From assembly GCA_948144175.1 (NCBI GenBank), contig CANXME010001984.1:186001-250000 (forward strand): DNA of 64,000 nucleotides, given 5' to 3'. The DNA comes from Closterium sp. NIES-65 (lineage: Eukaryota > Streptophyta > Zygnematophyceae > Desmidiales > Closteriaceae). A program made the translations under genes and the position numbers. Positions 41,910 to 53,600 of the stretch are shown piece after piece. Each line of letters begins with the position of its first letter. The first letter of the stretch is position 1. The notes under the pieces are model-generated. The model did not search any database. It was not told the origin of the DNA and worked only from the letters and a program-made list of their open reading frames with translations.

Positions 41910-44507
41910 ATGCCACGGTATGCTCCACCGTGCTCTCCTAGTTAGGGTTGGGATCTCGAGGGTCAGACCAACCCTTTTAGGGTTGGGTTAAGTAAAAAAT
42001 AATTAATTCGAGGTGACGAATTTTTTTTCCCACCGTCACCGATGCCCTGTTTTTTTTTTTCGAATCGTTTTTTTCCGCGATGCCGTTATCCGCGCTGGCG
42101 TCAACCGCGCTGAGAGCTCGCGTACGGTCGCGCTTATTTGAATCCCAGAGCCTCCTGGGTCATGCCTTTCCCTTCTGCGTTTCTCTCCCCTCCCCCCCTC
42201 GTTTTCCTTCATTCCCATTACTAGTTCGCCCCTGACTAGTCTGTGCTCTCTCCCGCCCCTTCCTTCCCTCCCTCCCGGTGTTCTCTTCTTTCGACCGTGT
42301 CGTCTTGAACCGCAGATACTATTGCGATTATTGCGACACGTACTTAACTCACGACTCGGTAAGAATCACGCGCGTGATTTGTGGCCCTCTTTCCTTCTCC
42401 CAGCCCTCCTCCTATCTTGTCCTCAGTTCCCCTTTTTCTTATCTCCTCTTCCTCCTTCCCATCCGCTCCGCTTCTTCGCATCCCCTTCCCTTCTTCCCAT
42501 CCCTTCCCCTTCTTCCCATCCACTCCCCTTCTTCTCATCCCCCCTTATTCTTCCCATCCCATCCCCTCCCCTTCTTCCCACCCCCTCTTATTCTTCCCAT
42601 CTCCCCTTCTTCCAATCTCCTCCCCTTCTTCCCATCCCCTCCCCTTCTTCCCATCCCATCCCTCCCGTTATTCCGTTCCCCTCTCCTTCTTCCCATCCCT
42701 TCCCCTCCTTCTCATCCCCTCCCCTTCTTCCATTCCTCTCCCCTTCTCCCCATCCCTTGCCCTCCTCCCCATCCTCCCCCTTCCTCCCACCTTCTCCCCT
42801 TCGTCCCATCCCCTTTCCCGACTCCAATCTCCCAGTGTACACCATCCGCACACCTGATCACCCCTTTCTTTCCTTCCCCATCGTTCTCCACCTCCTCGCT
42901 TGCCGCCTATCGTCCACCCCTTCTCGCACCCGCCACTGCACGTATTTCATCAGTCTATCTCCACTCCCCAACGCCTGCTGGCACGCTGTCTTCTCTGCAC
43001 TCTCCTGCACCCCCCGTGCGCTTCCCTAGCACCCCCTTTCACTCTCCTTTTTGCTCCTTCCGCTCCACGTGCACTCTTCAGTCTCTCCCCTGCGACTCCT
43101 GATGTTCGCCTTGCGTTCCCCAGTCCCTCCCCTTGCACCCCACCAATCTCTCCCCCCTGTGCGCTCACCGATCCCTCCCCGTGTCACAGCCGTCTGTGAG
43201 GAAACAGCACAATGCCGGATACAAGCACAAGGTGAGGGATACAAGCACAAGGTGAGGGATACAAGCACAAGGTGAGGGATACAAGCACAAGGTGAGGGAT
43301 ACAAGCACAAGGTGAGGGATGGGTTTACTGATAGTATTTACACGCAGCACGCAGTGCACATGGTGGCAGCACAGCGTGCGTGATGCTCGTAGAAGGAGTG
43401 GCATGTGATGTGAGCATGACGGCAAATTAGAGAAGATTTTTGCGAGCAAGGACGCGGCGAATCACAAGCGTAGATGGCGGCCGCATGCATGCTCATGAAG
43501 ATCCACGTGGCACACTCACGATTCTCTGCTCTCAACTGTATTTCCGTTCTTGCACTCGTCTGCTCTCACGTGGGTTCCTTCCCTGTGGCTTCACACACAC
43601 ACTAACCGACTCACCCACATGCACTCCTGCTCGTCAATTGCCCCTTCCACTCCCTAACCTTCTTCTTTCACAGTCCAACCGCCACTGCCCACCCGTCCTC
43701 CCCCTCCCCCCACCCCCCCAGGCGAACGTGCGCACGTACAACCAGCAGTACTAGGAGGAGCCCACGCAACGCAATCCCTCATCGACCACCAGCCCCTCCG
43801 TTTCCTTCCTTCCTTCTCTCCCCTCCCCTCTCTCCCTCCCTATATCACACTTCGTCCTCCTCCTCCCCTCCTTACCAGGCCAACGTGCGCACGTACAGCC
43901 AGCAGTATGAGGAGGAGCAAACACAGTCCCTCATAGACCAGCGCATTTGGGACCATCTGGGTTCCATCCCCATCGGCTCTCGCCTCCCCATCGGCTCCGG
44001 CCTCCCCATCGGCTCTCGCCTTCACATCGGCTCTTCCTCTCCCCTCTTCTCTATCTCCCCACCCCTGTTTCCTCCTAAATTTTCCTCCCCTTCCACTGTT
44101 CATTGCCCCTGCCCACCCCTCCCCCCCCCTCCCCCCCTCCTTACCAGGCCAACGTGCGCACGTACTACCAGCAGTATGAGGAGGAGCAAACGCAATCCCT
44201 CATAGACCAGCGAATCCGCGACCACCTCGGCTCCGTCCCCATCGGCTCCGGCCTTCCCATCGGCGCCGCCGCCGCAGCAGCAGCAGCCGGAGGCGGGGCC
44301 GCCCCCGGAGGGTTCCCGCAGCAGCTGCTGCGGCCAGGCATGCCCCCCATGGGCCTCCCTGGCATGCCGGGTATGCCGGGGATGCCGTTTGGCATGCCGG
44401 GTGGTGCAGGGCGGGGGGCGGTGCTGCCGCTGCCGGGGCAGTTCTTTGGTGCGTCGGGCATGCGGCCGCCCATGGGTGGCATGGTGCTCATGCGCCCCTC
44501 CAGATGA
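41910..44507 (+). CDS. U1 snRNP protein C (U1C)
   Basis: Four exons: 41910-41917 (ATGCCACG), 42316-42358, 43190-43231 and 44148-44507, phases consistent, encoding 150 residues. The N-terminus is the U1C C2H2 zinc finger: MPRYYCDYCDTYLTHDS, then PSVRKQHNAGYKHK, then ANVRTYYQQYEEEQTQSLID with DQRIRDHLG. After that come poly-Ala/Gly and a Met/Pro/Gly-rich tail (GMPPMGLPGMPGMPGMPFG), usual for plant U1C. U1C binds U1-70K and U1 snRNA and stabilises U1 pairing with the 5' splice site. The 8-nt first exon was placed because it completes MPR in phase with a GTATGC donor. Introns 2 and 3 hold tandem repeats, including a five-donor array and two decayed copies of exon 4. Confidence 0.93.
42420..42835 (+). 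repeat. Polypyrimidine minisatellite in U1C intron 2
   Basis: Variants of CTTCTTCCCATCCCCTCCC, about 19-20 bp, over 400 bp. Not coding. Confidence 0.8.
43221..43320 (+). repeat. Tandem 5' splice-site array in U1C, 20-bp unit, five donors
   Basis: ACAAGCACAAGGTGAGGGAT is repeated five times without change. The first ACAAGCACAAG is the end of exon 3 and GTGAGGGAT is the start of intron 3, so every unit recreates the exon end and donor. Use of a later donor would add 20 nt per unit and reach TGA in the first added unit. Confidence 0.95.
43722..43800 (+). pseudogene. Decayed copy A of U1C exon 4
   Basis: After a pyrimidine tract and CCAG it starts like exon 4 (ANVRTYNQQY) but meets TAG where exon 4 has GAG, and loses frame through a small deletion. 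Confidence 0.85.
43879..44045 (+). pseudogene. Copy B of U1C exon 4, 5' part
   Basis: Preceded by CTTACCAG exactly as the real exon. Reads ANVRTYSQQYEEEQTQSLID with no stop, then a PIGSRLPIGSGLPIG repeat. No good donor follows; if used as the last exon it would end at 44205. It could be an alternative terminal exon or a relic. Confidence 0.75.
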
Positions 44508-46051
44508 CCCTGCCTGCCGCGCTGCTGCTCCCTGGGCCATGCAGGGATGGCTGGTGTTGGGGGGAGGGGGGTGGAGGGAGGGGAAGGGAGGGAATGGGAG
44601 GGGAGGGAGGGGGGGATGGGAGGTTAGGGTGGGGAGGGAGAGGAAAGAGTGTAGGGAGGGGATGGCTAGGTGGAAGGGAGGTGGAGGGGGGATAGGAGGG
44701 AGAGTAGCGTGTCCTGTGCTTTAGTTGGTCGGTCAGCTAAGTCTTGGGTGCTACGAGGCTGGGTCGTTGATGCTGCTGTGACTGCAACCATGCAAGGGAT
44801 GCTGCTGGTGATAAATACAGGGTGAAGGAGGGGTACTTGGTAGATGGGGAGGAGTTGGCTTGGGGAGGGGGGGGGAGGGGGGGGGGGGAGGGGAGAGGGA
44901 AGCATGAGGATGTGTCTGGGACAACCGACGCCACATACAGGTGTAAGGGCTGGGTAACAGCTGTGCTGTGTGCATCTGTCTATCAGCTTGTTATGTTCTC
45001 CAGTACAGTACAATAGCAGTACGATTCAATGGTGCCAGAATGCATGCAGCATTCCATCAAAGCACTGCTGTGCCCTACATTTGTACCGTTGCAGACTCAC
45101 ATGAGTGACCACGAATATCTGTGGTCCAAGAGAGTGTCTGTTGCTGTGATTCCTACCTGTAGTTTCCTGACCTGACCTTCCAGCTACACATCTACAATCT
45201 GGATTCTTGCCTTCATGTGTGTGGTCTAGCCTTTCTACACACCCTTGTATCACTCTGCTTTGCTGCTCTACTCCAAACTTATGGCTTTAATCAGCCCAAC
45301 ACTAGTTTCATCATGAGCTGGCAGCGGTTGGTGCAAAGCGTTGCGCTGGCATGGCATGGCATGTTACCAAACCAAACGTAGTAAACCCAGCGAGCAGCAG
45401 CAGCAGCCCCCTCAAGCCTGTGTTCAGTTCAGGTGAGGAACTATGGGTGGGTTTCACAACACGTGTGTTACGATCCTGACCAGCAGAACGCGCTGAGCTG
45501 ACATGGTACCATATTTGCTCTCAGGCGTTGTTTGTTTGGTACCGGTAGTATCATCAGATGGCTAGGAGGGTGCTTCCACAAGCGGAAGCTGTCATACGGG
45601 CCGCGGGGTTTTCTTGTAGCAACGCCCAACACCAACACCCTTTCAACTCCAACAAATTACAGCACCTGCAACAGGAGCAAGGTGGTAGGGGTGTAATTTG
45701 TGATTCAGCTCTCTGCGACCAGTTTTTCATTCTATTTTCAGGGAGTTCACCTACGGTAGATTCAAGGAATTCGAAGATTTGAATTCATTATCCAACCAGC
45801 GTCCATACAAACATCATCAACCCTGTTTATTCCTACACACATGCCTTAACCCTCGCACCATCACCTACCAGCACGTCTCTTCCCTTCCCCTTCCCATCCC
45901 GACCACAGTCAGGCCTCTCCGCTCCAACCCCCCTATCACCGCCCTCCTCCCTAAACAAACCCCCGCCCTGCACGTAACCACGTGCTGGGAACAACCGCAT
46001 GTGTGTGAGAGAGAGCACCCGGCAGCCGGCAGCAGCGAGTGGTTCAGGCAT
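44508..46051. other. Intergenic between U1C and the secreted-protein gene
   Basis: G-rich low-complexity DNA at 44550-44700 and 44865-44900, then mixed sequence. Short open frames here show no recognisable domain. Confidence 0.5.
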
Positions 46052-46612
46052 CTAGTAGACGGGCTTCTGTTTCTCGAACGCCCACGAGCGCCAGTTGTCG
46101 CCGTGGTAGGGCGGCTCGGGGTTCCAGTTCCAGGGGCGGCCGTTGACCTTGCCGTCGGGCGGCAGGTACCCGTTGCCCACGAACAGCTCCTTGCTGCGGC
46201 TGATGATGTTCGGGATGGCGCAGCGCCGCAGCATAGCGTCTGGCCGCCACGGCTGCCGCGCGCAGCGCATGAGCTCGTCGATCCAGTGGTTGTACCCCAC
46301 AGATTCCAGCCACTTGTTGCCGAACGCCATGCGCCCCAAGGCCGCCTCGTTTGGGCCCGGGCACGTCATGCCCAACGCCATGTCGGTGGCCGCTGACCAG
46401 TAGTAGCCCGACTCGAGATCGCTCATGCCCAGGCACACGCACGCGTACGTGTACCACAAGCCGTAGTTGCTGTTCTTGTCGCATTGGAACGGCTTCGTCA
46501 GGTCTCTGCTGGCGATCGCCTCCGCGCCCAGCTTCCCCCCGCCCAGCCCGCCGAGGCTCACCACAACCACCACCGCGCACAGCAGCGCCACGCGCGCGCT
46601 CTGCAGCCCCAT
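46052..46612 (-). CDS. Unknown secreted Cys-containing protein, 186 residues
   Basis: Intronless. I chose the ATG at 46612, not the one at 46648, because MGLQSARVALLCAVVVVVSL with a following GGLGGGKLGAEA makes a clear signal peptide. The mature part is rich in Trp, Tyr, Asn and Pro and has six Cys: FQCDKNSNYG, YACVCLGMSD, GMTCPGPNEA, LMRCARQPW and LRRCAIPN. It ends RSWAFEKQKPVY. There is no second membrane segment, so it is likely secreted or in the cell wall. I do not recognise the family. It is not a shadow frame: composition is protein-like throughout and the signal peptide is at the right place. Confidence 0.75.
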   Translation of the reverse strand: MGLQSARVALLCAVVVVVSLGGLGGGKLGAEAIASRDLTKPFQCDKNSNYGLWYTYACVCLGMSDLESGYYWSAATDMALGMTCPGPNEAALGRMAFGNKWLESVGYNHWIDELMRCARQPWRPDAMLRRCAIPNIISRSKELFVGNGYLPPDGKVNGRPWNWNPEPPYHGDNWRSWAFEKQKPVY

Positions 46613-47649
46613 GATAGCTGGGCCGACGCAAAGGCAACGGTACCACAAGCGGGAGATCTGGTAAGAAATTGTTGATTTCTGAGAGGGTGTGGATGAAGCT
46701 GTTTCGCAGAACCAAAATTTGAGGTAGGAGAGAGGAAAGCAGAACTCGCTGTCGAGTGATGGAATGATGGTGTCAGTGCTGGTTCTTATAGCTGAGGCCA
46801 GCCGGATTCATGTGTGTGTGAGTCAAAATGTCAATTTCTGGAATCGCAACCTCCGAACCGCACATGCAGCCAGTTGGTCAGCGGAGGTTGCGCGGTTGGG
46901 ACGGTTGATCTTCTGTTTTGCTGCTTCATGGGTTCGCGTGGCGCTCGCTCTCTGCTATTGGCTGTTTGAGTTTCGCCTACAGTCGCACAGGTCGTAGTGT
47001 TACGCTGAGTGAAATGGCATACATGTACGAATACATAGCTTCTGAATAGTAGATATTGTTTGAATTCTCAACTTATATCGTACAGTGGTAGGACGATAGC
47101 GGGTCATTTTCAAGGCTTCGCCTCGCCAGCTGTTCGTTCTAGCGAGAGCTCACGAAAGTGGCACCACAGCACTCTCTCTCCGACGAAAGGCGGGAGGGAG
47201 ACTACCAAGGCGCGGGGAATATCAAGGGGAAAAGAAAACAGGTGGCAGAAAGCAAGTAAGGCGGAGCAACGAAAACCAAGGCAGGTGAAACCAATCAGGC
47301 AGGTTCAGTGCTTGAATACTCGGATATCACAACGGGAAGCAGCCCGGTCAGGTTTCAGAAAAGAGTTATTGCGCTGGATCATAGCCTGTTGGCTAGCGAT
47401 ATCGCAGCACCACTGAGTGACGACGACGTCAACAGCCGGAGCAGTGTGTCTGACGTTCAACCTTTCTGGCAGCCGTATCTTCTGCCTCCAGCATTTTTGC
47501 ACGCATCGCATATAAGTGTCACTGGTCGGACTCAGATTGTACTCTTTTCCTTCGCTTCCGCGTCGTTCGATCGCTATTGGCTCCGCGCCTTGCTGTTTTT
47601 AGGCTCATTGTCGATTTGAGCCTTGATATTGCCGTGGCCTGTAGTTCGC
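46613..47649. other. Divergent promoter region of secreted-protein gene and CDC6
   Basis: No gene seen. An ATTGG (inverted CCAAT) lies at about 47577 before CDC6. Confidence 0.5.
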
Positions 47650-50600
47650 ATGGGGCCGGACGACAAAGTGCGCGACACTCGGTCGCAGTCGCTTTCAGAC
47701 GTTGCACGACCCATCCCGACTGCAGTCGCGCGATGTCTGGATCGTATGCGACATTCATTACAAGTTACCTTCAAGGATTTCGTCGCAGACGGTCGCCAGT
47801 GCAAAAACAGCGACGCTAGCGACGCAGCCGACGACAGCTGCGGGCCGATTCAGATTCGCTGCCGCGACGCGCAGCGCGATCAAATCGTCGCATTCTGTCG
47901 TGACCATGCGACCAACGGCCGCGCGGGCAGCTTATACGTTTGCGGCTGCCCGGGAACAGGAAAGACCTTGATGCTGTCGCAGGTGGCGAAGGAGGTGGCG
48001 ACGTGGACGAACGCGGCCGGCGAGGTGAGCCCAGGAAATGCCGCGTCAGTGACGCGAGCACGCACGCAGCCTTTTGACTGCTCTTACAAGCATCATTTTT
48101 CTTCTTTCCGCAACACTGAGTCATCATCACTGCCCCTATCGCTCCGTCGCCTTCACACATTCGTTCACCCTTTACCGTTCATTCGCCTCTCACCCTGCTC
48201 CTGTCACTCCAAATTCAAATCACACCAAACACTCATTCGTCACCATGTGCCCGGCGTCCGTGCGTTCAACCCGGCATTCACCCTGTCCTCGGCAGCCCTT
48301 GTGTGTGCCGGTGTACGTCAACTGCATGGCACTCACCGACCCCGCCAGCCTCTTCCCCCAGGTGACGCCCCGCTCTTTCTCCACCCCGCATTCGCCCCCC
48401 GTTTGTAGTCTGCTGCTCCTCTCACGCGCTCATATACGCACTACTCCTGGTCTCTCTTTCTCAACCCCTCTTTCCGTTCAAAGCTCGCGAATTTTGTCGC
48501 CTTGTGCCTTCTTGAGCTCCCCACTTTCCCCATTTCTTCACTTCCCCTTCCCCTTCTCTCGTCTTGTGTCTTCCTCATTCCTCTTGTTGAGCCTCCTTCT
48601 ATCCCTCCCCCTTCCCCCGTCCCACCGCTCCCCTCACTCCCCGCGCGCGCCTCAGATGGAGCGCGCCATAGAAGCAGCACAGGCTGCGCACCACACCTCC
48701 CCCTCTAACCACGGCGGGCGGAAGGGCGGGCGGCAGCGAGGGGGCACAGGACGAGCGCGGCCGAGCGAGGATGGCGAAGGGGCGAGAGAGGCCGTGTTGT
48801 CGCTGCTGCAGCAGGAGGTGCAGGAGGAGGAGGCGGAGCAAGCGGAGAGGATTGAGTCGCGGGTGGTTGTGGGCGAGGCTGCGAGGGATGCAAGTGAGGA
48901 GGCAGAGTCTTCAGGGGAGGACGATGACGTGGTTGAAGTGGTGACAGGGGACGCACGACAGGCAGGGGCCGAAGGTCATGCAGGGGACGCACGGCAGGCA
49001 GCGGACGCATGGCAAGCAGGAGCTACAGGACAGGCATGCGCTGCAGGGGCGCGCGCTGCAGGGAAGGGACGAGTGACGCGGGGGACAGGAGGTGGCAGAA
49101 GCGGGGAGAAGGGTGGCGCAGGAGCAAGGAGAGTGCTGCGGCTGAGGGAGGGAGAGGGGGGGAAGGGGCAGGTGGGCGGGAGAGCCAATGCTGGTGGTGA
49201 CAAGAGTGGGAGGAAACCTATGATGTGAGTCAGCCCTCTCTCTTCCTCTGCATTTAGTCCCCTCGCCATTTAAGTCAGTTTTCTTGTCGTCCGAGTCAGC
49301 CCCCTCTCATCTGAGTCAATCCCCTCTCGGCATTAAAGTCAACCCCCTCGCTCTCTGAGTCAGCCCTCTCACCCTCCGAATGCCCTCAACGACCTTGGTC
49401 GTCATCCACAGAGATCGACTCATGGCAGCACGTTCATTGCTCATCTGCTGTCTGTGTCTCCCCAAACTATGCAATGTTCCCCTCGTGTGCATTGCGCGCT
49501 GTCTGTGAATGCTGTGGTTTCTGTGTTGTGTGTGGTGTGTGCTGTGTGGGTGGCGCGAGCATGGCATGTATCAGACTGGTGGTGGCGGACGAGGTGGATC
49601 AGCTGGTGAGGGGCAGAGACACCTCCGTACTCACCGACCTCTTCCTCCTGCCCTCCCTCCACGCCCACTCGCGCTGCATCCTCATCGGTCAGTCACTGCT
49701 GCTTTCTTAATTGGTCAGTCGATGCTGTATCCTCATTGCTCAGTGCTGCATCCTCGTTACATACAACTCAGGACCTCTCTCCAGTCCAGTGTAAAGCTCG
49801 AAACAACCTTCCAGTCAAAACCCCTCCATCCTGCACCCCGTGCCCCTGATCGCCCCTGGACACTCTCCCACCCAACAGGCATATCCAACTCCATTCATCT
49901 CATCGACTCTCTGCTGCCACACCTCTCCCGCCCCAACTCAATGTGCGCTTCCTATCCCCCATACCCGTCCTTTCACTCCCTCCCTTCCCTCTCTGCCCTC
50001 CTTTCCCTCCCTCCCTCCCTTCCCTCTCTGCCCTCCTTTCCCTCCCTCCCTCCCTTCCCTCTCTGCCCTCCTTTTCCTCCCTCCCTCCCTTCCCTCTCTG
50101 CCCTCCTTTTCCTCCCTCCCTCCCTTCCCTCTCTGCCCTCCTTTCCCTCCCTCCCTCCCTTCCCTCTCTGCCCTCCTTTTCCTCCCTCCCTCCCTTCCCT
50201 CTCTGCCCTCCTTTCCCTCCCTCCCTCCCTTCCCTCTCTGCCCTCCTTTCCCTCCCTCCCTCCCTTCCCTCTCTGCCCTCCTTTCCCTCCCTCCCTCCCT
50301 TCCCTCTCTGCCCTCCTTTTCCTCCCTCCCTCCCTTCCCTCTCTGCCCTCCTTTTCCTCCCTCCCTCCCTTCCCTCTCTGCCCTCCTTTCCTCCCTCCCT
50401 CCCTTCCCTCTCTGCCCTCCTTTTCCTCCCTCCCTCCCTTCCCTCTCTGCCCTCCTTTCCCTCCCTCCCTCCCTTCCCTCTCTGCCCTCCTTTCCCTCCC
50501 TCCCTCCCTTCCCTCTCTGCCCTCCTTTCCCTCCCTCCCTCCCTTCCCTCTCTGCCCTCCTTTCCCTCCCTCCCTCCCTTCCCTCTCTGCCCTCCTTTCC

Positions 50601-53600
50601 CTCCCTCCCTCCCTTCCCTCTCTGCCCTCCTTTCCCTCCCTCCCTCCCTTCCCTCTCTGCCCTCCTTTCCTCCCTCCCTCCCTTCCCTCTCTGCCCTCCT
50701 TTCCCTCCCTCCCTCCCTTCCCTCTCTGCCCTCCTTTCCCTCCCTCCCTCCCTTCCCTCTCTGCCCTCCTTTCCCTCCCTCCCTCCCTTCCCTCTCTGCC
50801 CTCCTTTCCCTCCCTCCCTCCCTTCCCTCTCTGCCCTCCTTTCCCTCCCTCCCTCCCTTCCCCTCTCTGCCCTCCTTTCCCTCCCTCCCTCCCTTCCCTC
50901 TCTGCCCTCCTTTCCCTCCCTCCCTCCCTTCCCTCTCTGCCCTCCTTTCCCTCCTCCCTCCCTTCCCTCTCTGCCCTCCTTTCCCTCCCTCCCTCCCTTC
51001 CCTCTCTGCCCTCCTTTCCCTCCCTCCCTCCCTTCCCTCTCTGCCCTCCTTTCCCTCCCTCCCTCCCTTCCCTCTCTGCCCTCCTTTCCCTCCCTCCCTC
51101 CCTTCCCTCTCTGCCCTCCTTTCCCTCCCTCCCTCCCTTCCCTCTCTGCCCTCCTTTCCCTCCCTCCCTCCCTTCCCTCTCTGCCCTCCTTTCCCTCCCT
51201 CCCTCCCTTCCCTCTCTGCCCTCCTTTCCCTCCCTCCCTCCCTTCCCTCTCTGCCCTCCTTTCCCTCCCTCCCTCCCTTCCTCTCTGCCCTCCTTTCCCT
51301 CCCTCCCTCCCTTCCCTCTCTGCCCTCCTTTCCCTCCCTCCCTCCCTTCCCTCTCTGCCCTCCTTTCCCTCCCTCCCTCCCTTCCCTCTCTGCCCTCCTT
51401 TCCCTCCCTCCCTCCCTTCCCTCTCTGCCCTCCTTTCCCTCCCTCCCTCCCTTCCCTCTCTGCCCTCCTTTCCCTCCCTCCCTCCCTTCCCTCTCTGCCC
51501 TCCTTTCCCTCCCTCCCTCCCTTCCCTCTCTGCCCTCCTTTCCCTCCCTCCCTCCCTTCCCTCTCTGCCCTCCTTTCCCTCCCTCCCTCCCTTCCCTCTC
51601 TGCCCTCCTTTCCTCCCTCCCTCCCTTCCCTCTCTGCCCTCCTTTCCCTCCCTCCCTCCCTTCCCTCTCTGCCCTCCTTTCCCTCCCTCCCTCCCTTCCC
51701 TCTCTGCCCTCCTTTCCCTCCCTCCCTCCCTTCCCTCTCTGCCCTCCTTTCCCTCCCTCCCTCCCTTCCCTCTCTGCCCTCCTTTCCCTCCCTCCCTCCC
51801 TTCCCTCTCTGCCCTCCTTTCCCTCCCTCCCTCCCTTCCCTCTCTGCCCTCCTTTCCCTCCCTCCCTCCCTTCCCTCTCTGCCCTCCTTTCCCTCCCTCC
51901 CTCCCTTCCCTCTCTGCCCTCCTTTCCCTCCCTCCCTCCTTCCCTCTCTGCCTCCTTCCCTCCTCCTCCCTTCCTCTGCCCTCCTTTCCCTCCCTCCCTC
52001 CCTTCCCTCTCTGCCCTCCTTTCCCTCCCTCCCTCCCTTCCCTCTCTGCCCTCCTTTCCCTCCCTCCCTCCCTTCCCTCTCTGCCCTCCTTTCCCTCCCA
52101 CCCTCCTTACCCTTCCTCCCTTCCTCCCTTCCCTTCTACCCTACCCTCCCTCATACCTTCTTTTCGCTCCCTTTTCCAGCCTTCACTCTGCTGTGACCGT
52201 TCTGCTAATGTTCGTTGTCCCTCCAACTCACTCTTCTCCCCTCACCCACCCCACAATTCTCACTTCGCGTCTCACCGCCTCTCTTCTCCCTCCTGCCTCC
52301 TCTCAGGGGAGTGACAGCACGCCCAACACTCCTGCCGTTCCCAGCATACGATCGCAATCAAATCTACGAGATTCTCTCCCAAAGGCTCCAGGTATGCACC
52401 AGTTGCCATGGCTACCTGTTCGCCATACTGCCATGCTCACCTGCTCGCCAGACCACACATATCCCCCAGTCCTCTCATCGTCATCCTGCCTCTGTGTGCC
52501 TCACTCACCCTTTGCTTCCCCGCCCCTCTCTCCATGCTTCGCTCACCTCCCTGCTGCCGCGCCCCTCTGTGTGTGTTCCACCCGGGCAGGCTGCTGGAGG
52601 GATGCCAGTCGGTGCAGCAGCGCGAGGGGCAGCGGTGGCGGGAGGGGCACGGGAGAGCGCATGCACGGCGACTTTTGAGTCGACTCAAAAGGCACGGGAG
52701 AGCGCATGCACGGCGACTTTTGAGTCGACTCAAAAGGCACGGGAGAGCGCATGCACGGCGTTGTCGTTTGACCCCATGGCGCTGCATCTCTGCGCTCGGG
52801 TGCGTTGCTCTCTGTGTCTCTCTAGTTGAAAGCCAGGCTAGTTAGGGGCAGCAGCGCGTGGGGCAGCAGAAGTGGAGGGGGGAGGGGCATGGGAGAGCGT
52901 GTGCACGTCCTTCTCCTTTGACCCCATGGCGCTGCACTCGGGTGTGTTGCTCTCTCCCACTCGCTCTTACACGAGCCAAGTCATGTCGCCATGGTGTTGT
53001 GTGTCTCTCTTTCATCCATCATCCTCCTCCCGCCCCTTTCCCAGATTGCCAACGACCATTCTTGCTACTCTCTCCTCTCTCTGACGATATTTCTCCTGTC
53101 CTCTCCCCTTCTGTCCTCTCCCCTCCTGTCCTCTCCCCTCCTGTCCTTTCCCCTCCTGTCCTCTCCTCTTCTATCCTTTCTTCCTTCCGTCCTTGGCCAT
53201 TTTGTGTGTGCCTGTGCGTGCGTGCCCGTCTGTGCATGTGCATGCCTGTGTGTGCGTGTGTGAGCAGAAAGTGGCAGCGGCGTCAGGGGACATGCGCAAG
53301 GCGCTTGACATCACCAGGTCAGCCAAGCGCTCCATCATTCCCCTTCCATGCACTCTCGCCGTACGCCCGTTCACTCTCTGCCCCTTCACCCTACGCCCCT
53401 TCACTCTCATCATACACCCCACCCTACGCCCCTTCACCATAGCCAGAAACTGCCGTCCTGAACAGCCTTTGGTTGCAGTCATAGCCGCCCTGTCTCTTCT
53501 CATTACACACTCGCCCTCTCTTCCCCTCTAACCTCTTCTTCCCTCACTCTCCCCACTTACTCTGTTCCTACTTACCATCTCTTTCCTCACCTTCTCCCGC

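Noticed and set aside
42278..43102. Ser/Pro/Leu frame of 274 codons starting near the U1C zinc finger
   Set aside because: Reads through the exon 2 donor (GTAAGAAT) into an intronic minisatellite.
43221..43320. CRISPR-like regular repeats
   Set aside because: Head-to-tail repeats without unique spacers in a eukaryotic intron; they are a donor array.
46044..46715. Alternative minus-strand frame of 223 codons over the secreted-protein gene
   Set aside because: Arg/Ala/Gly-rich out-of-frame reading; the other frame has a signal peptide and normal composition.
48074..48655. Upstream extension of CDC6 exon 3 as a single 384-codon frame
   Set aside because: The first part is intronic; splice sites at 48024/48296 and 48361/48656 restore CDC6 motifs.
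49509..52678. Very long open frames (700-900 codons) of Ser/Leu/Pro or Gly/Arg/Glu repeats
   Set aside because: They arise from a stop-free 35-bp minisatellite in a CDC6 intron; they exist in all plus frames and on the minus strand.
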